Notes: generated by a model not told the origin, from the sequence alone. DNA of 64,000 nucleotides from JAFGVL01 sp963662245 (GCA_963662245.2 CAXXVQ010000009.1:620001-684000); one strand, 5' to 3'. Positions 50,914 to 59,361 are shown, numbered from the stretch's first letter. Numbers and translations are program-made.

Positions 50914-51900
50914 TTAAATTTTCTGTAGCTGTTTTAATCTTTCCAAATACAATTGCTGGTACTGTCTTTTAGTCGAATCGTTGAGGAATGAAGCTGAGAT
51001 TAGATATTCAACCTTATCAGTTTTAGAAAGCATAAGGTTCATAATATTATTAAAAACACTATCCTTAATTTCTGTAAGTTCAGCAAGTTTAGCAAACTGG
51101 CTATAGATTTTTCCTTGAGCAAGATTTCGGGGTAAGAGGCCATCGTCTAAAGCAAAGTCTTTATCTTGAATATGAATACGGCTATTTAAGAGGTCGTAGG
51201 CAGGGCTTAATTTATAGTCGCCCATGGCTGTTTCCAGTATGGAGAAGTTTTTAAAGTGAGCGTCACCATTAGAAAACAGATAATTAAAAATAAGTATTTT
51301 AAGTAGTTTTGGAGCTTCTATTTTATAGGTAGACAAATGAGTTTGCATCAATTCAAATAACTCTAAATAGTTTCCCAAGTATTTATAATGTTCGCCATGC
51401 GTTTGAGGTGTTCTTCCAGCCAATGAAGCAAAATCATCTTGAGCCAGTTTTGTGCCGTCGTCTTTGGTGTCAAAGCGTTTTGTTATGTAGGCAGGCATAC
51501 CGTCATTGAAGAAAATAAGCGCATTTTCGGCAGTTTCGATGCCGTAAACCTGACGAGCAATTTGCATACTCAGATGTTCGTTTGCGGGCATTTGGTCAGC
51601 TTTTTTACCAAAATTTGGTATTGGCTTTAAAATATGCGTTCCGCGTTCACCTTCTTTAGTAAGTCTTAGTTTATTTTTTTCGAGTAATACAGAAAACTTT
51701 TCTTGCACCCCCGATATTGATATCCGATTGAGATTTTGTTCGAAGAATTCTTCTGTTTCGGCATCCGTAGCAGGGGAGTTGTAGGGTAAAATATGATTTA
51801 CCGATTTACCTTGAAAAACACGATTTAGTGCGGTTCTGCTATAGCCGTTAAAACTTTTGGCCAGTGTGCCCGGGCAATATTTTATTTCAGGTAAACTCAT
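50914..51900 (-). CDS. hipT: HipT-like toxin kinase (HipA C-terminal family)
   Basis: The 328-residue product has the HipA kinase core without the usual N-terminal subdomain, which is encoded separately upstream. The Gly-rich loop has the SIS motif (Ser61-Ile-Ser63) followed by GVQEKFSVLL. The catalytic Asp213 is in NGDAHFKN, and Asp236 in LSPAYDLLNS holds Mg2+. This length and the SIS motif match HipT of the E. coli O127 HipBST system, where these serines are autophosphorylation sites and the toxin targets tryptophanyl-tRNA synthetase. The target here is unknown. The start overlaps the hipS stop by 4 nt. Confidence 0.88.
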   Translation of the reverse strand: MSLPEIKYCPGTLAKSFNGYSRTALNRVFQGKSVNHILPYNSPATDAETEEFFEQNLNRISISGVQEKFSVLLEKNKLRLTKEGERGTHILKPIPNFGKKADQMPANEHLSMQIARQVYGIETAENALIFFNDGMPAYITKRFDTKDDGTKLAQDDFASLAGRTPQTHGEHYKYLGNYLELFELMQTHLSTYKIEAPKLLKILIFNYLFSNGDAHFKNFSILETAMGDYKLSPAYDLLNSRIHIQDKDFALDDGLLPRNLAQGKIYSQFAKLAELTEIKDSVFNNIMNLMLSKTDKVEYLISASFLNDSTKRQYQQLYLERLKQLQKI

Positions 51901-52226
51901 TTGTCTTCAATTTTTATTACTCGTACGGCGCCAATGCTGTCGTATTTTGCTGTTGCCACTAAGATTCCAAAATAGTCTGTTTCGTCAATTCTATTCAGCT
52001 TACAAATTATATGTTTGTTAGAGCCTTCGGGTAGCATATTGAAGAAAAAAGGGAATAAATTTGCAGCCTGAAATACTTGCGTAGATTTTGGAAGCGTGAG
52101 GCTGATGCTAGGCTTGCTACTGTTTGTAAGCCAAGCATCATGGTATCGGAAGGTAAAGGAACCATCGTCATGTTGGGTTAATACTCCGGCTTCTTCGTCT
52201 TTATATAAAATTGAGGCTTTTCTCAT
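51897..52226 (-). CDS. hipS: HipS-like antitoxin (HipA N-terminal subdomain protein)
   Basis: This 109-residue protein matches the N-terminal subdomain of HipA, here as a separate gene: ASILYKDEEAGVLTQHDDGS, then FRYHDAWL, the SLTLP segment and FPFFFNMLPEGSN. In HipBST systems HipS is the main antitoxin. It overlaps both neighbours by 4 nt, so the three genes are translationally coupled. Confidence 0.85.
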   Translation of the reverse strand: MRKASILYKDEEAGVLTQHDDGSFTFRYHDAWLTNSSKPSISLTLPKSTQVFQAANLFPFFFNMLPEGSNKHIICKLNRIDETDYFGILVATAKYDSIGAVRVIKIEDK

Positions 52227-52441
52227 TTGTTATTACCTGCATTTTTAAGTTTTAAACTTAGTTCAAGACCAAGCACATCAGCAATTTTTTGTAGCGTTTG
52301 CAGCGTAGGATTTCCTTTGCCACTTTCCAACTGCTTGAGTGTGCGCAAACCTACGCCCGATAGTTCTGCCAAGCCTTCTTGTGTTACTTGCAGCATTTCT
52401 CGGCGTTCTTTTATTGCTTTAATTATCTCTTCGAAGTGCAT
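52223..52441 (-). CDS. hipB: HipB-like helix-turn-helix regulator
   Basis: The product is 72 residues from the ATG at 52441 (MHFEEIIKAIKERREML); a start 10 codons further up is less likely. It is one XRE/Cro helix-turn-helix: VTQEGLAELSGVGLRTLKQL, then ESGKGNPTLQTLQKIADVLG. It is first in the hipBST operon and should repress it through the palindromes upstream. Confidence 0.88.
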   Translation of the reverse strand: MHFEEIIKAIKERREMLQVTQEGLAELSGVGLRTLKQLESGKGNPTLQTLQKIADVLGLELSLKLKNAGNNK

Positions 52442-52460
52442 TATATAGCTCCTTTTTATG

Positions 52461-52468
52461 CAAATATA
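52461..52468 (-). promoter_or_regulatory. Putative -7 box of the hipBST operon
   Basis: On the minus strand TATATTTG matches TAnnTTTG and lies 20 nt before the hipB ATG. The nearer operator palindrome at 52495 begins 27 nt upstream of it, over the expected -33 region. Confidence 0.55.
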
Positions 52469-52494
52469 CAATTTATTTTATAAATAGTAATTAA

Positions 52495-52575
52495 AAGTGC
52501 CATATATTGCACAATTCATTACAAACAATAGCTAGCTAAGTGTAATTGATGCTAATAGTGCAATATATGGCACTT
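52495..52575. promoter_or_regulatory. Mirrored pair of GTGC-N8-GCAC palindromes (candidate HipB operators)
   Basis: AAGTGCCATATATTGCAC (52495-52512) and GTGCAATATATGGCACTT (52558-52575) are perfect reverse complements, 45 bp apart. Each also contains its own palindrome GTGC-N8-GCAC. E. coli HipB binds TATCC-N8-GGATA, also with an 8-bp spacer, so a HipB-dimer site with DNA looping is plausible. The right site lies 13 bp from the end of the hydrolase gene. Confidence 0.75.
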
Positions 52576-52587
52576 TGTAATGGTAGG

Positions 52588-53469
52588 TTATTTTATCTCT
52601 GTCAGCACTTTTTCCAATAATAAATTAAACTCTGTTGGTTTTTCTATCATTGGATAATGTCCGCATGCTGAGATGGTTTCCACTTGAAATCCGTTTTTGC
52701 AATGGTTTTTCAGTCCGGTTTCGTTGGTTGGAAAATAGTCGCTGTTTATTAAGTATAGCTTGTAATTGAGCTGTTCCAGTTTTTGAGGGTCGGTAGAAGC
52801 GTATTGCATTTGGTTCAAACATGTATTATAGCCAATAACGGAATCGCTATTTGCAAAATCAGTTTTTACTCTGTCTTTTACTTCCTCGGGAGTTGTTGGG
52901 CAAAAAAGCATTAAATCTGCATAATAAGTAGCCGTATTTTTAAAGTCGTTTTGCAGCATTGGAATAAAGGCGCTTATTTGCTGCATCTGTTCCGGTGTAT
53001 ATACAACATCAATAGTTTTGAAATTGTCGACACCTACGATGCCAATAATCTTGGGATTGTTGCTTAATGCCGTTTGTAACATTATTTCGCCTGCCATAGA
53101 GTGCCCGATAATTACAACATTCTTTAGCTTCATTGCGTCGATAAATGCTGTTACATCATTGGCATATTCTTCAACAGTCCAGTTCGTTCTGTTGGCTATG
53201 GATTTCCCAAAGCCGGGCAGGTCTATGGCATAGACGGTGTAATTTTTAGAAAAGTGCTCAACTTGATTCATCCAATAAGTTGCGTCTATACACCAACCGT
53301 GCAGAAATAGAAGCGTTTTGTTGCCTTGTCCTTGTTGAAAATAATTGATTTCAACCTGCTTGTCTCTAATTGTGATTTGTTTTGCTGTCATGCCTTTTTG
53401 TGTTTGTGCCATGCTTACATTTGATAAAAGTGAAGCAATGGCGATGCTTAAAATTGCTCTCATATTCAT
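52588..53469 (-). CDS. Secreted alpha/beta-hydrolase
   Basis: The 293-residue product has a signal peptide ending near SMAQ (residue 21). The nucleophile elbow is GHSMAG with Ser124, the oxyanion region is LFLHGWCIDATYW and the catalytic His is in SACGHYPMIEKP. The substrate is not known. It lies between the hipBST operators and a WYL regulator on the same strand, and may be controlled by that regulator. Confidence 0.88.
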   Translation of the reverse strand: MNMRAILSIAIASLLSNVSMAQTQKGMTAKQITIRDKQVEINYFQQGQGNKTLLFLHGWCIDATYWMNQVEHFSKNYTVYAIDLPGFGKSIANRTNWTVEEYANDVTAFIDAMKLKNVVIIGHSMAGEIMLQTALSNNPKIIGIVGVDNFKTIDVVYTPEQMQQISAFIPMLQNDFKNTATYYADLMLFCPTTPEEVKDRVKTDFANSDSVIGYNTCLNQMQYASTDPQKLEQLNYKLYLINSDYFPTNETGLKNHCKNGFQVETISACGHYPMIEKPTEFNLLLEKVLTEIK

Positions 53470-53521
53470 TTTTTGTTTGAATTATGATGCAAAGAAAATA
53501 GGCAGGTATGACAGCCCTTTG

Positions 53522-54220
53522 TCAGGGGTTTGGAAATAATCTTTTAGATCGTTCTTCTAAATAGCGTTCCATGCTGAACGACTTGTCGGGGTTGAATTTA
53601 GTTTCTTGTATTTCGAGTTCCTTTATTCTGTCGAGGCGAAACTCTCTCATTTCTTGGCGCAACTCGCAAAAGCCAATCGTAGTCCAAACAGCACCACTAA
53701 AGTAAACGGCATAAGGCTGGATTGTTCGTTCTTTTAGCTCTTCTTCGCCTCTTGTCTGATATGTTATTTTCAGCTTAAGGCTTTCTGTAATTGAATGTTG
53801 GATTGTGTCTAAATACAAACTTACGGGAGCCCAAGGTTTCTGATAGCCTATTCTTGAACTTAAAAACTCCAATTTGTCTTTTTCTTTGAGAGATAGAACG
53901 GCTTTGATTTTTAAAAGTGCGGATTCGTAATTTTGTTTCAAAGAATCTTCGGTATGGTAGTTTAATATTTTGCTTGTGGTAACTAGAGCTCTAGCTTCTT
54001 CCATGGTAAACATTACGGGAGGCAATCGATAGCCCTCAACCAGAAAATAACCCTTTCCTTCTTCTTCACCAATGGGCACACCTGCAAGCCGTAAGGTTTG
54101 AATATCTCTGTAAATTGTTCGAATAGTAACTTCAAATCGTTCAGCAATTTCACGAGCTGTTATTAGTCGTTTCGATTGAAGTTGAATGAGTATGCTGGTT
54201 AGTCTGTCGAGTCTATTCAT
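53522..54220 (-). CDS. YafY-type HTH/WYL-domain transcriptional regulator
   Basis: The 232-residue product has an N-terminal winged helix (about 1-60: RLDRLTSILIQLQSKRLITA, then RFEVTIRTIYRDIQTL) and a C-terminal WYL-type domain (about 135-215: LKITYQTRGEEEL, IQPYAVYFSGAVWTTIGFCE, REFRLDRIKEL). It lies 52 nt upstream of the hydrolase gene in the same direction. WYL regulators also accompany defence loci; the restriction system is 380 bp away on the other strand. Confidence 0.9.
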   Translation of the reverse strand: MNRLDRLTSILIQLQSKRLITAREIAERFEVTIRTIYRDIQTLRLAGVPIGEEEGKGYFLVEGYRLPPVMFTMEEARALVTTSKILNYHTEDSLKQNYESALLKIKAVLSLKEKDKLEFLSSRIGYQKPWAPVSLYLDTIQHSITESLKLKITYQTRGEEELKERTIQPYAVYFSGAVWTTIGFCELRQEMREFRLDRIKELEIQETKFNPDKSFSMERYLEERSKRLFPNP

Positions 54221-54598
54221 TTCTTGTAATGGGGAGTTGCTATTTTGGGCAAGCTTGAGCTTGGTTTTAACTGGGAAGAGTTTCGAGTGCCAGATGTGGT
54301 GTGTTTTGTCCCATATTTATTTTATTTGTCCTAAAAATACAATATAAAGTACATGTAGCTGTTTTTTTGTGTTTTTTGCATGACCCTAAGTCCATAGCCG
54401 TCAAGTTAAGGCAAATATATACATGAAATAGAGTGGTGCGCAGCACCTTATCTTAGGGACAGCGTCCCGTTTTCTTTGTAGAAAAAATTCCCGTTTCTTA
54501 CAAGCTTTTAGTTGTGCCTTCGTTGTTTTTAATATTTTTTTATTTGCACATTAAATAAATGTCCGTAAATTTGTCTGTGTCCGTAAAAATGTCCGCAG
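54221..54598. other. Gap between the WYL regulator and the methyltransferase
   Basis: The 378-bp gap is AT-rich. It contains CCATAGCCGTCAAGTTAAG (54392-54410), close to the end of the 28778 MITE, and then GTGGTGCGCAGCACC (about 54433) and GGGACAGCGTCCC (54456-54468) palindromes. This looks like the remnant of a short element. The last 40 bp carry TGTCYG repeats described separately. Confidence 0.55.
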
Positions 54599-54599
54599 A
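54560..54599 (+). promoter_or_regulatory. TGTCYG direct repeats just before the methyltransferase start
   Basis: TGTCCG occurs at 54560, 54578 and 54590 and TGTCTG at 54572, so starts are spaced 12, 6 and 12 bp. Two copies extend to TGTCCGTAAA. The array ends at the start codon. This is a candidate binding array for the Arm-type N-terminal domain of the encoded methyltransferase. Confidence 0.55.
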
Positions 54600-56821
54600 T
54601 GATAAAAGTTAAATTTTACTTAGATAAAGCAGATAGAAGTGAAAAATCTCCTATTCATTTAGTTATTAGACAAAAGGAAACTCAATTGAAAGTTTCTACT
54701 GGAGAAAAAATCCTCAAAAAAGATTGGGATAATAAAAATCAGTTAGTCAAAGAAAGTGAAATTAAATCTAATTCAATTAATAAGTTCCTTGTTTTTTTAA
54801 AAGAGGAAGTAGAAAAATATTTTAATACTGAACCTCATTTGAACTATACTGAAAATAAGATTAAAGAGAAAATCCTCTCTCTTGTGAATTCAAGAAAAGA
54901 AAATTCAGACATTAGGATTGTTGCAGAAGAGCCTGCTGAATATAAAAAGAAGAAGAAAATAACTTTTGTTGATTTTTTTGCTGGAGCAGGTGGTTTTAGC
55001 GAAGGTTTTTTACAAGCTGAAACTAATAATAGTTTCTACGATTTTTTATTAGCAAGTGATATTAATGAGAATTGTGAGTTAACACATATCGCCAGATATA
55101 ATTATCAATTAGGTTTAGATACAAAATTTCTAAAACAAGATATTACAGAGCCAGATTTTCTAGATAATTTGTTGTTTCAGCTTGAAGGAAAAAAAGTTGA
55201 TGTAATTTGTGGAGGACCTCCGTGTCAGAGTTTTAGCCTTGCAGGAAGAAGGCGGAAGTTTGATAAAAAAGATGATTTATTTGCTCATTATCTGAATGCA
55301 ATTAAGATTTTAAGGCCAAAGTACTTTGTAATGGAGAATGTAAAAGGAATCCTTACTAAGGAAAATGGAAGAGTAAAAGAAATGATTTTACAAGAAATAA
55401 AATCAATAATAGACTTAAAAGAATTCCATTTGCTTTTAGAATATGTTGAAAAGCTAAAACGCAGAAATTCAGAATGTCAGTTTTTACTGGAAATGATATT
55501 ATTTCGATTGAAATTTGAAACAACTACTGAAAGTAATATACAAAATGAAAAAGATTCTTATATAAAAAGTATTGAGAATAAATTTAAAACGCTTACGCCT
55601 AAAATTGTTGATTATAAGACTAGTAAAACTGATACAAATATAAACACTATTAGACATGGTTTTACTTTGTTAAAGAGAACAACAGAGTTGTCCATTATAA
55701 GGAAAAAAATCATTTTGGAAAAAGCTCATTCAAATATTGACAATGATAATTTTGAAAAAATATTTGACGATTTTTTAATATCAATTGAACCAGATACAAT
55801 AATTTCAAGAATTACCGAATCATTAGAACTATTGTCTCCTTCAAATAATTTTAAGAATGAAGTTAAAGAAATTGTGACTGCACTAAATATTTACAATGCT
55901 TCTTTCGATGAGTGCATAAATTTATTGACTGGTTTAATTAATGATAAAAATTCAATAAGTGAACTTAATAATATTCTTGAGAAAATTCGCCTTTACAATA
56001 TTGAAAGTCCATTCATTGCTTTAGCATCAAATTATGGAGTGCCACAAAATAGAGAAAGAGTTTTGTTTATAGGTTGTAGAAAAGACCAGAAATTAATAAA
56101 ATCTATACCTCCAACAGTAAAGGATAATGAAAAAGTAAATGTTTTTGAAGCATTATTTGACCTTGATTTTATTGATAATGATGAAGAGAAGTATAATTAT
56201 GAGACAATTGATTTGAAGTCTAAATATAATGGGACATCAACGAAAATGATGAGCCTTATAAAGAAAAGAGAAATTAATGGTTCTATAAATAATAACGGGT
56301 TAACTTATTCAGAATGGTCAAGAAAGGGTAGGTTAAATGGTCGATTTGTTAATGCAAAAAATCCCTTTTATGTTAGAAATATTGATGAGTTAAAAAATCC
56401 ACTTACACATATTGTTGCTCCGTTGCAGAATCATAAAACTAGTAAACAAAAAACAGATGTTATTAAACGCTTAGATGTTATTCTAAATGAAGGTGATTAT
56501 ACAGTTGCAAAAAACAAGTTGAAAAAAATTGGATTAGATTCTGAAAAGAGAAATTATAATGTTTTAAAGCCTGCAATGCAAAGTCCTACGGTTTTGACTA
56601 TTCCTGATGATTATATTCATTTCTCAAGTCCAAGGGCTTTGACCGTAAGGGAGATGGCTAGGCTTCAATCGTTTGATGATTCATTTGTTTTTCAAGGGAA
56701 AAGGTCAACAGGAGGAGAAAAACGCAAATTTGAGGTTCCTCAATTTACTCTTGTTGGGAATGCTGTTCCTCCATTAATGGCAAGAGCTATTGCTTTGGAA
56801 ATTTTAGAAAAAATTGATTAA
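54599..56821 (+). CDS. DNA (cytosine-5) methyltransferase fused to an N-terminal integrase-type Arm DNA-binding domain
   Basis: The 740-residue product has two parts. Residues about 1-75 read like the Arm DNA-binding domain of Bacteroidota tyrosine recombinases: IKVKFYLDKADRSEKSPIHL, then STGEKILKKDWDNKNQLVK and SINKFLVFLKEEV. The rest is a C5 methyltransferase: motif I FVDFFAGAGGF (123-133), motif IV GGPPCQSFS (205-213, catalytic Cys209), ENV (246-248), motif VIII QNRERVLFIG (483-492), motif IX ALTVREMARLQSF (680-692) and motif X QFTLVGNAVPP (715-725). A helical insert of about 210 residues (260-470) separates motifs VI and VIII. It converges on a putative restriction endonuclease. Confidence 0.88.
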   Translation: MIKVKFYLDKADRSEKSPIHLVIRQKETQLKVSTGEKILKKDWDNKNQLVKESEIKSNSINKFLVFLKEEVEKYFNTEPHLNYTENKIKEKILSLVNSRKENSDIRIVAEEPAEYKKKKKITFVDFFAGAGGFSEGFLQAETNNSFYDFLLASDINENCELTHIARYNYQLGLDTKFLKQDITEPDFLDNLLFQLEGKKVDVICGGPPCQSFSLAGRRRKFDKKDDLFAHYLNAIKILRPKYFVMENVKGILTKENGRVKEMILQEIKSIIDLKEFHLLLEYVEKLKRRNSECQFLLEMILFRLKFETTTESNIQNEKDSYIKSIENKFKTLTPKIVDYKTSKTDTNINTIRHGFTLLKRTTELSIIRKKIILEKAHSNIDNDNFEKIFDDFLISIEPDTIISRITESLELLSPSNNFKNEVKEIVTALNIYNASFDECINLLTGLINDKNSISELNNILEKIRLYNIESPFIALASNYGVPQNRERVLFIGCRKDQKLIKSIPPTVKDNEKVNVFEALFDLDFIDNDEEKYNYETIDLKSKYNGTSTKMMSLIKKREINGSINNNGLTYSEWSRKGRLNGRFVNAKNPFYVRNIDELKNPLTHIVAPLQNHKTSKQKTDVIKRLDVILNEGDYTVAKNKLKKIGLDSEKRNYNVLKPAMQSPTVLTIPDDYIHFSSPRALTVREMARLQSFDDSFVFQGKRSTGGEKRKFEVPQFTLVGNAVPPLMARAIALEILEKID

Positions 56822-57759
56822 ATATTAAAATATGACAACTGACCGTTTGGGGATAATTCTGGGATAGCAGTTCGAACATCAATTCTAAGCGTATTTCTAG
56901 AGCCAGACTGAAAATTATTTGTAAAAATTTCCTTTAAAGATTTTGCTACATTCTGAACACTAGCTTGTCCCCAGTAGTTTCCACCAGAAAGATTTGTTAC
57001 GCGTTTAACAGAAACGCTTTCTGGTTTATAGTCAGCATTTTGGTTTGATGGGACAGTCACAAATGAATATGTAAAACTTTGCGCATCTTGAATATTAAAT
57101 CCATTTCGTCCAATAGTAATATTTCTCCCACGGAATCCACCTGCTGAATATATCATATCCCACAACATTGGTATTTGAGCATTGTCATTCCAGTTTGTTT
57201 TACATTGAATAATTCCAATTTCGTACAGATGAAAATCTTTTTCGGCTAAAAAATTTGAGACTTCTGGGTTAAACTTATTTCTCTTGTAATTAGGGATTTG
57301 AATAGAATTGTTATCTTTTATCACTAATTCATTTATATTGGTATTATATTCTGGCGAATTAGGGAAGATAATAATTGTAATGTCTGACTCTGTGTTACAG
57401 GCAAAATTCCCATAGTTAACAGTTATAGCATCTTGAATAGCTTTAGGTACAAGACTCATCTTTTTTAAAGCCACAATTCTACTCCCAACTGTACACAAAT
57501 TTATATACCAACAAACTAAAGACTCCCATGCAGTACCACCAGCAGATAATGCACCTTGATCTCGACCTCCACCACCAGTTAATTTGAATATTTCAGAAAG
57601 ATGATCTCCTAAATTAAGTATTTCATTTTCAGTTGGGTTATTCCCTAGTAGTTCTTTGATCCTAGGTTGCCAAATATTCCAACAAGATTTAATAGTATTG
57701 GTTTCAAATAAACTCTCAACAGAAAGTTTTCTAAAATGGTCTGGAATGCTATTATACAT
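56818..57759 (-). CDS. Putative type II restriction endonuclease
   Basis: The 313-residue product faces the methyltransferase and overlaps its stop by 4 nt, the classic arrangement of a restriction-modification pair. A PD-(D/E)xK-like set is visible: Glu79 in GGTAWESLVCWYIN, Asp126 in ESDITIIIF and Gln185-Cys-Lys187 in GIIQCKTNWND. The Gly-rich TGGGGRDQGALSAGG segment is also seen in some endonucleases of this type. The family and site are not recognised, so the call rests on context and these residues. Confidence 0.7.
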   Translation of the reverse strand: MYNSIPDHFRKLSVESLFETNTIKSCWNIWQPRIKELLGNNPTENEILNLGDHLSEIFKLTGGGGRDQGALSAGGTAWESLVCWYINLCTVGSRIVALKKMSLVPKAIQDAITVNYGNFACNTESDITIIIFPNSPEYNTNINELVIKDNNSIQIPNYKRNKFNPEVSNFLAEKDFHLYEIGIIQCKTNWNDNAQIPMLWDMIYSAGGFRGRNITIGRNGFNIQDAQSFTYSFVTVPSNQNADYKPESVSVKRVTNLSGGNYWGQASVQNVAKSLKEIFTNNFQSGSRNTLRIDVRTAIPELSPNGQLSYFNI

Positions 57760-58095
57760 AAATACATCTGTTTTTTATTATGCAAATATTAGGATAAATA
57801 TTTACATTTTTAGGTTCTAACCAATCTTATTTTTATTTCACACAATGAGGCACAACTAATTTATATGTAAATTAAAAGTTGATTATACATGCCAAATTAG
57901 GTGGCTATGTATCTCTTTTATTCCCTCCAAAATTAAACATTAATTCAAACTTAAAATATTTTATAGAATTATTTCTATCTTCATTCATCCCCCAAAAATC
58001 ATCCATTTATTGTTTAGAAGATGCAAATAAGCAAGATAAGTAAAAAGAATATAAATGAATGTTATTTTCTTTACACGCTAAAACCAACGCAATAT
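57760..58095. other. AT-rich gap between the endonuclease and the AraC gene
   Basis: About 335 bp hold divergent promoters for the endonuclease and the AraC gene. ATTTGCATAATAAAAAACAG lies upstream of the endonuclease on the minus strand. No strong hairpin or repeat is seen. Confidence 0.4.
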
Positions 58096-59040
58096 ATGTA
58101 TACCAAAGAAAACAGTAGGAAGGAATATATTTCTCGCATAAACAAAGTGATGGATTTTATCGAAGCTAATCCGGACAAGTGCTCTAATTTATCGGAATTG
58201 GCTCAGATTGCTAGTTTTTCACCATTTCATTTTCATAGAATTTTCACCATGTTTACGGGTGAAACTCCGGCAGATTTTTCTTTGCGTATTCGAACTGAAA
58301 AGGCTGCGCAACAATTGAAGGATTCTAAATCAAAAACAATCTCAGATATTGCTTTTGATTGTGGCTTTAGTAGTATGGCCTTGTTTGCTCGAACATTTAA
58401 GAAACATTTTGGCATGAGCGCAACCAGTTTTCGTAAAACAGAACAGCCCGTGATGGTAAAGAATGGTGTTTATTTTAGCAAGAATGGTAAAGTGATGAGC
58501 AAGAATAATCAACTGTGCATGACGCATAACAACGACCTTTGTGATGTAAATTTAAAACAATTAATTATTATGGAAACAAATGTTGTTGTAAAAGAAATGC
58601 CGGAGATGGAGGTAATTTATTGTCGCCACACAGGTGATTTTAATCAAATTGGGAAAGCTTATGAAAAACTGATGCAGTTTGCCGGCCCTCGAGGTTTAAT
58701 TAAACCGGATTCGAACACAATTACGGTTTATCATGACGACCCTTCGGTAACAGAAATGAGCAAAGTGCGACAAAGTGCGTGTTTGCTTGTAGATGGTGAT
58801 GTAAAAGTGGAAGGCGAAATCGGTCGTTTAACTATACCGGGAGGGAAGTACGCTGTAGGTCATTTTGAAATAGCGGTTACCCATTTTGAACAGGCTTGGA
58901 ACACTATGTGCGTATGGCTTACAGAAAGTGGTTATGAACCAAGCGAAGGAAATCCATATGAGTTTTATTATTGTGATCCGGAGAATCATCCGGAGCAAAA
59001 ATTTGTGTTGGATATTTGTATTCCGGTAAAACCGATTTAA
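58096..59040 (+). CDS. AraC-family regulator with GyrI-like effector domain
   Basis: The product is 314 residues from the ATG at 58096 (MYTKENSRKEYISRINKVMD); an ATG at 58021 would add 25 residues of less typical sequence. The N-terminal AraC DNA-binding domain (about 10-115) has NLSELAQIASFSPFHFHRIF and the second helix-turn-helix TISDIAFDCGFSSMALFART. The C-terminal GyrI/SOUL-like domain (about 160-314) carries MEVIYCRHTGDFNQIG and ends CIPVKPI. Such regulators bind small aromatic or cationic compounds. Confidence 0.9.
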   Translation: MYTKENSRKEYISRINKVMDFIEANPDKCSNLSELAQIASFSPFHFHRIFTMFTGETPADFSLRIRTEKAAQQLKDSKSKTISDIAFDCGFSSMALFARTFKKHFGMSATSFRKTEQPVMVKNGVYFSKNGKVMSKNNQLCMTHNNDLCDVNLKQLIIMETNVVVKEMPEMEVIYCRHTGDFNQIGKAYEKLMQFAGPRGLIKPDSNTITVYHDDPSVTEMSKVRQSACLLVDGDVKVEGEIGRLTIPGGKYAVGHFEIAVTHFEQAWNTMCVWLTESGYEPSEGNPYEFYYCDPENHPEQKFVLDICIPVKPI

Positions 59041-59076
59041 ACCACGCTCATTGTAACAAAACTTGTAATTAACAGT

Positions 59077-59114
59077 ACCGCAAAAGGAGATAAGGAACTT
59101 TTGCGGTGTTTTTT
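59077..59114 (+). terminator. Terminator of the AraC/GyrI gene
   Basis: ACCGCAAAAG and CTTTTGCGGT form a perfect 10-bp stem over an 11-nt loop, followed by GTTTTTTG. Confidence 0.88.
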
Positions 59115-59260
59115 GTTGTGAGAATTCTTTTTGTGGCAGTTCATCTTTCAAGCACCTCCGTTCACCGAAAATAATTTAAGGCATTGCCGGTGTGCTTTTA
59201 GTTTTACAGTGTGATAGTAAACGCAAACTAAATTTTAAACATACAACTGCCCGCAAAAAC

Positions 59261-59290
59261 TTATTAACTTGATGACATTGGGCAAAGCCC
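59261..59290. repeat. Solo end of a CAATGTCATTAAGTTAAG-type element
   Basis: TTATTAACTTGATGACATTG followed by GGCAAAGCCC resembles the right end of the MITE at 28778-29040 (CTTAACTTAATGACATTG). No matching left end was found nearby, so this is a decayed solo end. Confidence 0.5.
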
Positions 59291-59361
59291 TGCTCATCCC
59301 CCAAAATCCCTCATTCATCAAAAAACAATATTGTATTTATACGCTATTTGTTTGATATCTT

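Noticed and set aside
54599..54830. Tyrosine integrase or prophage at the Arm-like domain
   Set aside because: The catalytic recombinase domain is absent; the frame continues into a methyltransferase, and no phage structural genes are nearby.
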